Source: Heterodera schachtii (lineage: Eukaryota; Nematoda; Chromadorea; Rhabditida; Heteroderidae). Taken from it: a stretch of 64,000 nt of DNA. Where the stretch lies: positions 186,001 to 250,000 of the forward strand of contig SIJG01000003.1 of the NCBI GenBank assembly GCA_023374025.1, written 5' to 3'. The notes under the pieces are model-generated. The model did no database searches and was not told the DNA's origin. It saw nothing but the letters and a program-made list of their open reading frames with translations. Within the stretch, counting starts at the first letter, position 1. Every line of letters starts with the position of its first letter. This document shows, one piece after another, positions 21,822 through 34,350 of the stretch. The position numbers and the translations under genes were made by a program.

Positions 21822-23720
21822 TAAAAAAAGGGAAAAAAGTGCCAAATCCGAGGGAAATGAGTGACTGGCAAATGGAATTTAGATTCACCATGTTCATAGA
21901 GTTGGGGCTGTTTCATTTGGCGATTTGCCATGTGAAAAATTGAAAATGAACGTACGCCTGGGACAAAGCCAAAAATGGGGCACAATTTTGAATTTATTAC
22001 AAAAAAACATTTCGAGAAAAAATCATGGCACGACTTTGGGTTGAAATTTTGCTCTGAAAAGAAGGTAAAGTGGGTAATTAGGGTCAAATGAGGGAAATGA
22101 ATTTGAAGAGCGGCGGGTGGGGAAGATGAGAAACTCCCGCCGCCCCCCCCCCCCCGGCACTCACCAATCTCCCCCCCCCCCCTCTCTCACTCTCTCCACA
22201 CCTCTCCCCCCCTCCCTCTCTCTTTTCTCACTCACTCTCTCCCTCCCTCTCCCTTCTCTCTCACCCTCTCCCCCTACCTTCTATTCTTTCCTCTGCCCTT
22301 CCTTCCCCTCTCCGTCGGTGACTTATACTTGGCTTTTTCCCTACTCCAAAAATATTCCCCGAGGGCACTTGTGCAAGAAGGAAAGGCCAAAGTGCCATTG
22401 GGCGTGATGGTGGTGCAAAGTGGCACATTCAAACTGATTAATCGGGAGTGACAGAAGCAGAAATTGCATCGATTGGTAGGGGAAGGGATGAGAAGGGCAC
22501 GGAATAGCAAGAAAAACGAAGGGTGGGAGGAACATGGAAGAAATGGATGGGAAGAGGACGGATGAGAGAGGAGTAGGAATAAGGAAGAGGAAAGAAAGGA
22601 AAGGGAGGAAGAGAGGAAGAGAGAGTAGGGAAAAAAGACGAGGACGAAAGAAGGGGAAGGAACGGAAGAGTAAAGGAAAGGAAGATAAAGGATGAGAAGG
22701 CAGGAAGAAGAAGAATTGGCGGGACAAATGGAAATGAATGGGAAGAGGTCGGAAGAGAGAGGAGAAGGAAGATGAGAAAGAGGAAAGGAAGGGAAGGAAG
22801 AATTAGAGAGAGAGAATTGGAAGAGTAAGCAAAGCGAACGGTCAGAGAAGGTGAAGTAAGCAGCTTGGAAAATGTGATCGCATGAAGACAACAACAGCAT
22901 GCCATCACACCTTCATGTAATTGTCGCGCAGAAGCAATTACAAAGACTAATCGTTTAACCAAAGGGAAATAAATGATTAGCAATAATTGTAAGGCAATTA
23001 AGCAAATGGGGAGAGAAAGGAATGCTTTTCAAAGGACGAATTAATTGAATATGAAGTGCCAAAACGCATAAAAAATGGCAAATAATGTTCAATTTACAAT
23101 GGAACAAGCAAAAAAAAAAAGAGAGACATTCCAAGGCCAAAATAATTCAATGGCATTAAAAGGGGGGGGGGGAGAAGCACTTTGAAAGGAATGAAATGAA
23201 TGGTCAAAGAGGGGATTAAGCAACAAAAAAACAAAAGGGGGAAAAGGGGCGAAAGGGGGGGGGCGGAGGGGGGGGGGGGAAGGGCATCGAATCGATTTGG
23301 CAAAATGGGATAATGGGAGAAGCAAAAAAAAAAGGCCAAGGGGAAGGAAAAGCCATGTGAGAGGAAAAAGAAAAGAGAGAAAAGCGGAGGAAGAGAAAGG
23401 AGGGAAAAGGGGGGGGGGAGAGAATGCCCACCAAAGGACAATGAAAATGACCAACGAAAGGACCAATTTGAGTGCGCGAAAGCATATAAAATAATGCCAA
23501 ACATTCGCCCGGGGGCATTTTGGAAGAGAAAAAGGAAAAAGGGAGGGAAAGGACAGAGAAAGGAAGAGAAGCGGAGGAGGAGGGGAGAAGGAGGAGGAAA
23601 AGCTGTTAAAGCCTCCCCCCCCCCCCCCCTCACTTTGTGCTTGACCGACGAGGGAAAAGGAAAGTGCCAAAAGCGAGACGGGAAAGCACACGAAACAGTG
23701 AGTGAGAAAGAGAGTGAGAA

Positions 23721-23765
<45 letters not shown>

Positions 23766-24193
23766 CAGAGAGTGCGGTTTCTGCCGCGCCCTGGCAAAGG
23801 ACAGACAGTCAGACAGCGGAAAGCGAAAGACAGACACACAGACAAAGGAGGTAAAATGCCGGAAGCATTGACAGCCGAGCCAAACAGTGGCACTATCAGA
23901 CATCGAATGTTTGTGGTGGACCGCAGGCATTCCCCGGGGAAGGAGAGCAAATTCGGAGAACGGTGGTGGCCAGCCAAAGGGAAGCGCAAAAAATGGGGGG
24001 GGGGGAGAAGCGGAGGAGAAAAAGCAAATCCCCCGAGGGAAATCGAAGCCGATCAAAGCACAAAAAAACATAAATGAGAATTTGAGACATCATTTAAATA
24101 ATATTTTATAAAAAAGCAAAAAAATAAATAAATGATTAAAAAATACAATTTGACCAATTCCCATCTCTCCAAAAGCAATCATTGTCCATCCGA
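21822..24193. other. low-complexity spacer between SYD-1 and ATG16
   Basis: Mostly purine- or pyrimidine-only sequence: poly-C runs at 22143 and 22169, CT-rich 22180-22310, GA-rich 22470-22850, G-runs near 23161 and 23256, and (GA)n at 23722-23760. A possible minus-strand exon sits at about 22440-22350 (PNGTLAFPSCTSALG) but I cannot join it. The 5' exons of SYD-1 may lie in this region. Confidence 0.5.
23722..23760. repeat. (GA)n microsatellite
   Basis: About 19 uninterrupted GA units, flanked by further GAGA-rich sequence. Confidence 0.9.
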
Positions 24194-26859
24194 TCATCTC
24201 CATAAACAAACTCCTCGACGTTTGTCGCCGCTGAGAAGCGAATGTCCGCCGGGGTGCCAAGACAGCGATAACACAGCAGCACCACTGAAAGGCGAATAAA
24301 ATACCAAATTTAATTGGAAAATAGGCAAAATCCTTGGTGATCAAAAGAACACTCACTCGTGCCCGCCTTTGTGCAGCACTTTCTCCAGCCGAGTGGTCAG
24401 CAAATTCCATACAAAAATGTGACCATCAGCGGAGCCGGAGGCAACAAAAGAATCGGACGGACTGACCACGGCACGGCCAAAGTCGGACGAAGTTCGATAT
24501 TGTTCGGCACTAAAGAAAAGTGGTAAAAAGAAAGAGAGAGAGAGACGGACGAATGGACGGAGGGATGGACCTGTAAATGTGCAAAGTGGCAAAAGTGCGC
24601 AGATCGATCAGAGTCAGCGTTTCATCACGAGCCGAACAGAGAAGGGAACGACAATCTGTGGGAAAAGCCCATAAGAAACGGTCGAGTGTCGTCCCATGGC
24701 ACTGCAAAGAATGCACCCGAAGTGATGTCCAACGACGTGACACGCGCGCCCAATTTTAGAAATTTTGCCGGTTGGTCGCCCGACCGAAAGTCCCAAAAGC
24801 GAATGCTTTTGTCGAAATGGCAACTGATCTAAAAAGATTTCGATGCAACGGATTGTTCGATTCCGTGCCGTAATCGACCGACCAATGGACAACCAATGCC
24901 CCTTTCATTGGACACCAAATCGGCCACTGTCGAAGCAGGAAAAAGCGTTTTCTGACCTAAAATCTCAGTTTCTTATTTCGCATTGTCATGTCAATTGCTC
25001 ATCTCACATATGCTCTTCACAATGTCCCAAACTTTGATTGTGCGGTCATTGGACCCGGAGACCACCGACCGACCGGAATTGAAAAAGCGTGCGGTGGTCA
25101 CTTTCTCGGAATGGCCGGTGAAAGTGAACTGACAATTAATGGGACCAATGAAATATCCAAAAGCGAAAAACCCATGGGGTTATTTTAATTAGCATTTGAA
25201 AACGGCATAAGGGATAAACCCAAAAAAAATAGGCATACCCTCAGCCGTTGGCCCTCCAAAGACCAAACGCGAACTGTTGAATCGTTGCTGGAGGCGAGGA
25301 TGTGCCGACAGTCCATGTCCAAGTCCAACCGAGTGGTCCCCTGATTTGCGCCTGCGAATTCGGCCCTAACAAAGTTTAAATTGTCTGTCAATGAGTTGTG
25401 AGAACGGTTTTCTCAGCCACAGCAACCCAATCTGTGCACTTCCGCTCACTTTTTGCAGAAACTGTCATGGTCCATCGCCCACATTTTCACTTTTTTGTCC
25501 ATTCCGGCGGTGAAAAAGCAATGGCCGTTGGGATGGAACAAAACGTCGTTCACTTCGCCCATTTCGTTGCATTCCTTTCGAAAAATGTTGCACAAAATCA
25601 TAAAGCAACGCATAGAAAACGGTCTCCTACAAATTTGGCACTGCATCTTTCCGGAATGACATCGCCGCAGCTCAAAAAGCGTTCCCTGCCGCAGCCAATG
25701 GAAGAATTAGAGGGAACATCGGAGAAGCCATCCATGGTGACCATCTCATAACTGAAGGGACAGCAAATGCATTTTGGTATAAAGTAAATGCAAAAACGTA
25801 AGGAGGAAATGAACATTTTCGATTATTATTTGTGAATTAAAAAAATATTACGCTTTTGCGTCGAGCGCCAAATTTGGACGAGAAGCTTCGGCAAGCTGAG
25901 ACTGAAGTTTTTGGTGCTGAATTCTGAAAGGAAAGACTGTCTCCGAATGTCGACCGATGACTTTGCTTTTGTCTTTTTTCGGAGTTCGCTTTGCCAATTG
26001 GCATTTTAATTTTATTTAATTGCCTTTTTGGCCTTCATTTTCCCATTTTCTCACTGCATTTCGCGTTCGTTCATTTCGTTGACCAGCGAAATTTCCTTTT
26101 CCTTCAGCTCTTTGAGACGGACAATCAATTCCGCCCTTTCCTGGTCCGTCTTCACATATTTCTCCTCCATGGAATGGTACGCGGTCTGAAAAGAGTTGGC
26201 ATTTAAAAATGCATGGCTTTTCCTCAATGTCCCCCCCCCCCTCCACCTGAAGTGCAATGTGTTCGTCCAGCAAACATTGTCTGTCCTCGCTTATTTGTCG
26301 TTTTTCCGCGTTGGCCCTCTCCAAATCGGTCTTCAAAACTTCGATTTTGTGCAGTGCCGTGTCGCATCGGAAAGGGTCAAAATGTTGTAATTCCGACATT
26401 TCAATTCAAAAGCTAACTCGAGTTGAACACTCCGAAGTTGATGCTCCACCTCCCCGAGACGATTGTTCGCATTGATCAGCTGCTGGTCGTTCAACGCCTT
26501 CGTTTTGTACAGATCGGCGAGTTCAATCCGAACCGACGCCAACTCATCCGAACTTAACTTTCTCCCACATATATATTATGCTTTCTGTCGGATACTTTCC
26601 ATCGCTTCCTCTGTGTACACTGACAAATCGGTTGTTTTTGGCAACACTGTGAAGCAACTGATCAGCCAATTGTTCATCTGAAAAGAAATCAATCCAATTT
26701 AATAGTAAGAAGAGTCAATTCCGCAGGAGAGAAACTTGCAAATGCAGTGAAATATCTTAAGGAAATACATTGTCGGATGAATCTCTCAAATTGGGCGTTT
26801 TGTTTGTCCCGCTGATGTAAACTCTGTAAAATTTGAGCCCGGCACTGAACAAAGTCCAT
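24194..26859 (-). CDS. atg-16: ATG16 autophagy protein (coiled coil plus WD40)
   Basis: Starts at the Met at 26859 (MDFVQCRAQILQSLHQRDK), the family's ATG5-binding helix. Coiled-coil exons follow to about 25852 (for example EEKYVKTDQERAELIVRLKE), then the beta-propeller in phased exons 25751-25631, 25574-25450, 25365-25239, 25128-25008, 24956-24916, 24828-24717, 24655-24571, 24509-24357 and 24284-24194. WD motifs include GEVNDVLFHPNGHCFFTAGM then DKKVKMW, NDSTVRVW, GSNDRTIKVWD, FDKSIRFWDFRS, SARDETLTLIDLRT and SGSADGHIFVW; the end is GDKRRGVCLWR. ATG16 carries ATG12-ATG5 to the phagophore and fixes where LC3/GABARAP lipidation happens. The first coiled-coil exons (26859-26040) are read with less certain borders. 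Confidence 0.93.
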
Positions 26860-27010
26860 AAAGGCGCAAAAATAAAAATAAAAATATTAAATTCGATTTA
26901 AAAATGAACGATTATTTGTATACAGTCAGTCTTTAGCTGACTTGACTTAACTCCCCCCCCCCCAACCTCATTTTTTCGCGTAAAAGAATGATTCCCCGCG
27001 TTTGGTCCAG

Positions 27011-27036
27011 TCAGCTGAGTACAACTCAGCTGTGGA
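27011..27036. repeat. short perfect hairpin
   Basis: TCAGCTGAGTACAACTCAGC contains CAGCTGAGT and its reverse complement ACTCAGCTG around a 3-nt loop. Further CAGCTGAC and TTAGCTGAC words occur at about 26930 and 27090, so it may be the core of a larger degraded inverted repeat 5' of ATG16. Confidence 0.6.
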
Positions 27037-27510
27037 AAAAATTCAAAATCATAAAAATAGAAAAATTAAGCTTTAGCCGAATTGTCATCAGCTGACTTTT
27101 CAAGAAGCCATTTTAGTCTTATGCATATGTTAATTTTTGATAATTTAATCAAATAATGACAATTGCATTTGGCGGTTTTGAGTAGGGCTTATATTTTTAG
27201 GCTTTAAAAATTGCCAAAATAGCTAGGCTTTAGGCTGTAATGAGCATAATGCCAAAATAAGCAAAAAGAAGTTTTTTCAAATTTTGGCTCTAAAAATAAA
27301 AACCTTGGAAAAGGCCCTAATAATTGAAAAGCAGCTTAACAACCACAAAAAAAAAACATATTTTTCGTGCATTTCAGCCCATTGGGAGCAAGGAAAAAAA
27401 AATAGGCAAAACCCTTAAATATAAGCCCTAGTTTTGAGTACATAACTTTTATCAAAATTGGCTGTCTCCCGTCTTTTTCTTTCTCTCTCTCTTTCGCTCT
27501 CCGTTCCTTC

Positions 27511-27882
27511 CTATCCCTGGCTCCTCTTGAACATCCCCGCTTCCTTCGCTCCCCTCCGCTTTTCGGGTGTCTCTCCCTTTTCCTCTCCATCTCTGCTGCT
27601 GTTTCTGCCCACTCTCTCCTCTTCCGTTTCGTCGTCCTTCCCAAGCAGTGATTGTCCCTTCTCCAATTCCCTCGGAGCTGCTCTTCTGCCGCTGTTCATT
27701 CTGGCAGGCTGAAATAAATCTATGGTGTGTAATTAATTATCTTTGGTCATTTATTTTACCTCTTTTGGAAAGATATACCAAATCCAAAGGCCAGTGAAAA
27801 TGCCAAGAAAATGCAACACAACCGACAAAACCAAATGCCAAGGTTGGCCTGCTGCCAGCCAATTTAAAAATTGAAAAAACAT
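27511..27882 (-). CDS. small single-pass membrane protein, unknown function
   Basis: Two exons in phase 0: 27882-27760 and 27708-27511, total 106 aa with normal GT-AG borders. The N-terminal 41 residues hold one strongly hydrophobic segment (WHLVLSVVLHFLGIFTGLWI) ending in the basic-acidic step YIFPKEP. The remaining 65 residues are highly charged and end FKRSQG. The topology suggests a membrane-anchored micro-protein with a long polar tail. I do not recognise a family. The frame is supported by a start codon, clean splice and stop; the low-complexity tail lowers confidence. Confidence 0.5.
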
Positions 27883-28239
27883 TTACAAATTGGACAGAAA
27901 TGGGGGGAGGGGAGGAAGGGATTTTGATCGATAAACACTTTGGTGACGGCGAAATTGGGTCAAGCGAATGGAAGTGGAAAAGCAACGGAATCGCAGACAT
28001 TTTCGGACAAATTGTAATCGGAAAGCGAAGGATGGCACGCGAAAAAAAGAAAAATGCCGAAGAAACGAAGAAAAGTGGTGAAAATGAAATTGCCAATAAA
28101 GACATATATTTTTACATATTTTTAACAATTATTATTATTAATTTTTGAGCAATAAAATTATTCTGTTTTGTCTTTGAATTGTCCTCTTAATCCAACAATT
28201 TGATTTGTCCTCCCTCCGTCCCTCCCTTTCTTCTCTCAT

Positions 28240-29160
28240 TTATTCATTTTCTTCTCCTTTTTCCCTTTTCTTTCTTCGCTTTCGTTTCGTCGGATTCGCC
28301 GTTGATAAAATTCTTCTCCATTTCTGGCATTTTAATTTTTGAAAATAAAAACCCCTCTATATTAAATCCCTTCTCACCTTTCGTTGTCCCCACTTTTCGG
28401 CCGCGGCATTTTGTCGGTTGAGTAAAAAATCGCGTGGGGTCGGCTTGGGTCCTCCATAAACGGCCTTCGAAGCGGATTTATGCGCAGGGGGGAGAAGCCC
28501 TCGCCTGAATCGGTGTTTCATTTTCGGATCACTCCAAAGTTTGCTGAGATTTTCCGCCGAAGGATTTGTTGCCCATTTTACCTTGGGGGTGTCCCTCCGT
28601 CCACGACGGCACTTCCCTCCCCACCGCCGTCCCTTTCCTTCCTTTCTTCTTTCGCCGTTCGTTTCGCTTCGTTCGGTTCCGTTTCGTCCAAATAATCTTC
28701 AGCCGATTTTAACAGTCTAAGCCAATATTAAGTGACTAATTAGTTTCTTTTTCGTCACTTACCTCTCCAATTTGTGAAATTCGGCACTCAAATCTCTCCC
28801 CGTTTCGCTCTCTTCGCCCCTTTCGGTCGTTTTGAGCACTGCCGCCGCGTTGGCCACGTGGGCGATCCGCGGGCCGTTATCCCCGTTTTGCAAGAACGGC
28901 CCGGCGTTGAGCCGATCGCGCACTGTCGTCCGGATCACATGCGGCGGCGGCGGTGGAGCAGCGCCGGCCGCGGGACGGGTGACGGACTGTGCACGAAATG
29001 GGCAAATTATTATGACTATTGATAAATTGGATATCATTTTGTTTGTGTGACTGCTGATTTCCCTCCCGTTTTCTTTGTACAGTATCTCTGTTCCCATTTC
29101 CTCTACCGTATCTCTTACAATTGTCTGTTGCTGTTGTTTGCCTTGGCCATTGAATGGCAT
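28240..29160 (-). CDS. basic protein of unknown function
   Basis: Exons 29160-29119, 28986-28763, 28716-28582, 28543-28378 and 28323-28240 keep phase and give 216 aa. The N-terminus is Gln/Ala/Pro-rich, the middle acidic (EDYLDETEPNEAKR), and the C-terminal third strongly basic: KLWSDPKMKHRFRRG, HKSASKAVYGGPKPTPRDFL and a Lys/Arg tail. No signal peptide or membrane segment. The pattern would fit a nucleic-acid-binding or nucleolar protein, but that is a guess. The start is chosen as the first in-frame Met after a possible trans-splice acceptor at about 29190; the upstream secreted PAN gene ends at 29297 on the same strand, so the two could be co-transcribed. Confidence 0.65.
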
Positions 29161-29296
29161 TGGCGAATTTTGGCCCGGTTTCGGCACTCGTCCTGTGATA
29201 AATTTGGTCAATCATTCAATTTCGGGGCAATCACTTCTCTGTTGGCACGTCACACACGCAATTCGGACTGGGCCTTGGCCAGATTTAACATTATTC

Positions 29297-31011
29297 CTAA
29301 AGGGACACTGATCAGTCGAGAATTATCAGTGACAAATCGCTTTTTGACCTGTACAAAGGGTTTGGCCATTGGGGACAAGCGGGGTGAACACGAAAAGCGG
29401 TGGAAGGGCTGAATTAGAAGCCGATTTTGGGCTGCTCAGTGAGTGCCAAATCGAACTATGAAATTTTCTGCGCCCGTTTCGATTGGTCTGATCGGAATTC
29501 GATCAGATCAACTGACAATGGGTCCATTCTTTCCCTTTTTCTGCTGCTGGTCCTTTTATAAATTCTCACTTGAACTGACAGTGCCGACTGATCGGGTCCA
29601 TAATGGCCACCTGTTCGGGGAATGGGTCCGATTAATTAGCATTGTTTGGGCTGTTCAAACATCGCAATTGAACTCGTGGCACGTCCGCGCGCATTGGTCC
29701 ACCGAAACAACGACGGCAAAATGCGTGTAAATGCGACGAATGTCCGCTTCGCTGACTGACTGCGGCGTATAGAAAATGGCCTGATGGCACACTGACGCGA
29801 AATGGCAAATTAAAAAAAATAAACAGTCTTTGGCCACCTCCCGTCCGAATTTGGCCCACTCCAATGTTTGGGGTTAGCGGCCGCTGCTAAACAAAGGGAC
29901 ACTTTGAGTAAAGAATAATTAGCGACTAATTTATTCGGGATGGGTAATAAGAGAGTAGAAGGGCGCCACCTGTTGCTGATTTGGCATTGGCCGTGGCACA
30001 GTGTTTGGCGAATGGGGCAAAGGCGGCGGCTTAAAACGAAGCATAAGAGTTCAATTGGTAACACATAATGGACATGAGCGAATGATTATTCGATTAATTG
30101 CCTTTCGGCATTAATTACCTGCGAATTTGGCCGGAAGGGCTGCGGAAGGGGCGCATTAGGCGGAGGAAAAGGCCGGGGAGGTTGAGGATGCTGTTATTTA
30201 AGAAGATTATTTAACTGATTTCACCGGATCCGGCACCTGAGGAGGAAGTCGCGGCTGTTGTGGTAAAACGGGCGGAGGGGGCGGCCGCCCGAAGGGATGG
30301 GGCGGACGGACAGTGGCGGCACCCGGGCGAGGGGTGGTCGTACTGAAGTGGGGGAGGGCGGAAAACGATTTGCATCCCAAACCCATTTTCCCTCATTTCC
30401 GTTGTTCCATTCATACCGGACGGTAACCGGTGGTCGGGACTGAACTTCCGGCGATACCAATGGCCGATTTGCGTTTGTTGCCGCGCCCCCTTTCGCAACT
30501 TTTGGCGCTTTTGTGATGCCTTCCCGCGTATCGTTGCGATAAATCTCGGGGATGAACAGTGGCTGCTCTTCAATCACTCCGATTAGCCTTTCGCTGATCC
30601 ACCCATCCCCCCTTTCCCCCCCCCCCCCCCCCCCCGCCCCCTTTCCCCCCAATTCGCTTACCAAGTTGCGGCTCCACCAATCGGACGTCATCGTACGTGT
30701 CCAATTCTCCGGCCGCTCCCCCAACACTGTTTGTGTCCTCTGAATATAATGTTATCTATGTGCCTATTAAGCATGCCCTTCTGTCGATAACCAAAGTCCG
30801 CCGGCACGCGTCGCGGTGTCTCGTCAAAAATGGCCTTTTGCACTCCATCTCGGTAGTGAATCTCTGAATTGCACTGATCGGTGAATAAAGTTTTGGCACA
30901 CATTTCTCGCTTTTCTCTTCCACTCTCTCCTTTCTTTTCCCTTTTCCCTTTCTCTCTCCTCTTTTTCTCTCTCTCCCCTTTTTCTTCCTGTCTCTCCTTT
31001 CTTTTTGATTT

Positions 31012-31061
<50 letters not shown>

Positions 31062-31403
31062 TTCTCTCTCTCCCACCCTCCGCTCACTGAAAAACGGCTT
31101 TTGCTCTCCGTTCAATTCGATCGCGTTCTCCGGCCCTCGGAGAAGCGGTGCCGCGAGTGCGCGTCCCGCTCCTCCGCCCCCCGTGGCGCTTTCGTTTTCA
31201 TTGGCATTTTGCTGATTGTTCGGCTGTTCTGCCAATTGTTTGCTGTTCTCTGTTGATGGTTGATCAGCAACAGATGCTGTGCCTGGTGGTGCTGCTACTG
31301 CTTGGTTTTGCTGTTCCACGGCGTCGCCCACGGCGACCGAAGTGAAAAAGTGGCAAATTAGCGAAAGAAGGAAAAGCCATTTCAAAGTTTTTGAGGGAAC
31401 CAT
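29297..31403 (-). CDS. secreted proline-rich PAN-domain protein
   Basis: Begins MVPSKTLKWLFLLSLICHFF, a clear signal peptide, followed by an Asn/Gln/Ala-rich stretch (31400-31080). Later exons give an acidic linker (TYDDVRLVEPQL), EEQPLFIPEIYRND, and long Pro-rich exons (30370-29960; for example PFGRPPPPPVLPQQPRLPP). The C-terminus is a PAN-like module: HQAIFYTPQSVSEADIRRIY, then VSVDQCARTCHEFNCDVAIM, DPISRHCQF and NGQTLC, ending at 29297. The design of a signal peptide, a proline-rich stalk and an adhesion domain suggests an extracellular matrix or cuticle protein. A poly-C/poly-G tract and (CT)n lie in introns. Most joins keep phase; the exons around 30900-30590 are the least certain. No orthologue recognised. 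Confidence 0.75.
31021..31068. repeat. (CT)n microsatellite in intron 1 of the proline-rich PAN gene
   Basis: About 23 CT units with one TAT interruption, preceded by a poly-C run. Confidence 0.85.
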
Positions 31404-34350
31404 TTGCTTATCAAACTGAGAATTTTGGAGGGATGCAAATAAGTGAAAGTTTGTAAAAAACTTCGCTATTAAAGGGAGGGGAGGGAGGGAGTGACCAATC
31501 CGTGGGGGGGGGCGGCGGAGGGCGATTTTATCGTTGATTTGTGAGTGCTTTTCCGCTTAATTCAAATGGACGAGTTTAAGGAAGACCAAATCCACGAAAA
31601 ACTGCTGCTTCTTCTATGGGTGAATTTGATTTTGTTATTATGGGGAACAAAGGCCCAACCGAACGCAGCGGAAAAAAAGGGAAGAAAAAAGGGAAAAAAG
31701 GGGGGGGGGGAATTTGTGTGAATGAAAGTCTGCTGAATGGAAAGGCTTTATCCAGTTTGGGGGGACGAATGAATGAAGCGACGAATGACAGTGCAAATTG
31801 CGAAGCAACAATTTGTGGGGTGGGCAAAGGTTTGGCGAAATGCGCCGGGGGGGGGGGGGGGGGAAAGGTAAAGGGGGGAAAAAGTGAAAGGGAAGCGAAG
31901 TGAGGCTAATTACATGCGCAAGCCATTGGATCATCCCCCATTTCTTAATTGGTGTTACCATTTTCATTTTCATGTTATTTTTTCGCTTTTTTTTGCAATT
32001 TCAATTGGCATTCTTTTGCCGTTTTCCGTCCATTGGCATTTTTGGCTTCGTCTTGATTAGCTTCCTTCGTCGATCAGCTTGCCCCCCCCCCCAATTTCCG
32101 TCTCCCCCCGCCCGTCACTTTTCATTGACTATTTTATTCCAAATGCAACGCCAAATTATATGGTTAAATGACTGGAAACTTTGTTATTTTGTGCAATGAT
32201 TTGCTTAGTTTAATTAAAGTGGCCAATTTTGGAGTGCCCCCCCCCCAACTGATCAAAACCAATCTGATCCAATGTCAATTGGCCCTGCTATTTGGATGAG
32301 TATGACATGGATAAGGTTGATTGGCACATACAAAAAACTAAAAATTGCGAATTTCCCGGAGAAATGATTTTCAGAAATATTAAAAGACCAGCGACCGATT
32401 TTGGTAAAGAGGAAAATGGGGGGGGGGGGAGAAGCAATTCATGCTGAGAGAGAATCTTATTTAGCGGCTAAGGCGGCTTAGAAAGAGAAATTGGGATTGT
32501 GAGAAGAAAAAATGGGAAATATTGAAGGATGGCAAAAAATGAAACAACGACTGACTGAGTGACAAATGAATTCAGGAATAAAGCGAACAGTGGGAAAGCG
32601 CAGGAGGAGAGGGAGGGGAAGAAAAAGGGGGGCGGAGGAGGGGAGGGGGGAGATGGAAAAAGGGGGAAGATAGAGGTGGTAAGGGGGAGGGGGAAGAAAG
32701 AGGGGGGGGGGGGGGCAGGGGATGGAAAAAGGGGGAAGATAGAGGGGGTAAGGGGGAGGGGGAAGAGAGAGGAGGGGGAGAGGAGGAGGTAGGGAGGAGG
32801 GGAAAGGGCGAAAAGGAGGTGGAGGGGAGGTGCTTCGTTAAGCATTGGCACTCGCCGTACTCAATTATTTCAACTATTTGCAGCATTAATTTTCTTTTGG
32901 GACGGCGGAAAAGCTTTGGGATCCGTCGCCTTTGCGCTGTTTTATCAGTCTCTGCGTGGTGATTAGCAGAAAGTGAATGTTTGGTTGTTTATTTGCACTT
33001 CGTTTGCTTGTTCTGCTTGCTGCTGATCCCCCCCCCCCCCCAAATTGACCGACGGGGGGTGGGCACCCGCGGGGATGCCCCCCCCCCCCTCCCCCGCTCT
33101 CTCTCCCGCTTCGTCCCCTCCCTCCCGCCCTTAGCCTTGCCCTTCCCTTAATTTGTGTCTTCCATTCCTTTTCTTTTCATCACATCCGCTCTTCCCCCCC
33201 CCCCTTTCCTCCCCAAAAACGGGCTTCTTCTCCCTTCTTCTTCCCTTTGCCCGTGCCACGGAACTCGCTCATTCTCAGAAGCGATAAGCGTGAAAAGAAT
33301 TTCTCGGATGGAACATTTTTTTTATTATTTTTCTTTCGCGTCGCCCGAGGGCAGCCGCGGCCGACCGGTTCGGTCTCGAAGAGGTCAATTGGCAGCAGAT
33401 GGTGAAGAGAATGTTGCTACTAAATCCAACGTGGGAATGGCCTTTAAATGATTTGATTGATTCGCTTATTCAAATCATTGACTGATCAAAGAATCAATTA
33501 GTTAACCGATCAATGCTTATTTATTCACATTTTTGAACAATTTCTTTTTTTTTTAGTTTTTGCCGATCAAATGCTTTTCATCAGCAGAAGCATTCATCGG
33601 CTTATCAGCAGAAATAACTTCGCTCTGATCACTGTCCGCCTTTGCTTAATTAATCTCCCTTATCTTCTCGTCCATTGATCACTTTTCTCTATCGCTTACT
33701 CATCGCCCTTTCTCCCCTTTCTTCCGCTCTTTCACCGTTTGTCTTTCCGCTGCTTCTCTTCAACTGTTTTTCACAAAAGTCAAAAAATGTCTGCTCCTTT
33801 TGATTTTTCTTTTTAACATTTTCCACCATTTTTTCTTTCTTTCTCATGCCATCGATTAAGAAATAAATATTTTCCATTTTAAATGTATTATTTCACAAAA
33901 CAATAAATTTGATGCATTAAACAATTAGTGAAAAGAATGTCCAATTGGTCCGTCCCATCCAAAGTCAATTAAGCCTTTCAATTTGCTAATTACCCCCCCC
34001 CCCCCTCCTTTTGGTCGCTTCGTCACGCAGCCTTCGCTTTCCGCTGATCGGCGGATAAATAAATGAGTGAATGAATGTCCCTCTACCGCTCTCTTTTTCT
34101 CTGCCCCCTTTTCTCTCCGTTTTCCTCTTTTTCTCCGCTCTCTTTTCTCTCCATTTCCCCTGTTCTTTCGCCTTTTCCATCGATCTCTTCCGATTGCCCC
34201 CCTTTTTCTCTCTTCTCAATGCAAATTCATTCCCAAATTTTGCTTTGCTCTTTCGGCAGTTCCTTTTCCTTTTGTGTCGCCGCTGTTCCCGAAAATTTTA
34301 CAGACTAATACATAATTCTTTAAATTTAATTATGATTATGAATATTTCCA
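31404..34350. other. non-coding spacer, homopolymer-rich
   Basis: Contains poly-G runs at 31689, 31848 and 32418, a GGGGGAAGA-type purine repeat at 32590-32830 and poly-C runs at 33029 and 33195. Candidate frames (31576-31903, 32468-32886, 33155-33451) consist of these simple sequences. I see no exon I can support. Confidence 0.5.

Noticed and set aside
22274..22983. Overlapping 181-208 aa frames on the minus strand
   Set aside because: All three frames are open because the strand is nearly pure pyrimidine; typical low-complexity artefact.
23094..24071. 325-residue open frame on the minus strand
   Set aside because: Composed of Ser/Phe/Leu/Pro from CT-rich and poly-C sequence with a long (CT)n core; no domain, no codon pattern, overlaps other equally long frames.
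33155..33451. 98-aa plus-strand frame
   Set aside because: Poly-C-driven first half and no recognisable pattern in the rest.
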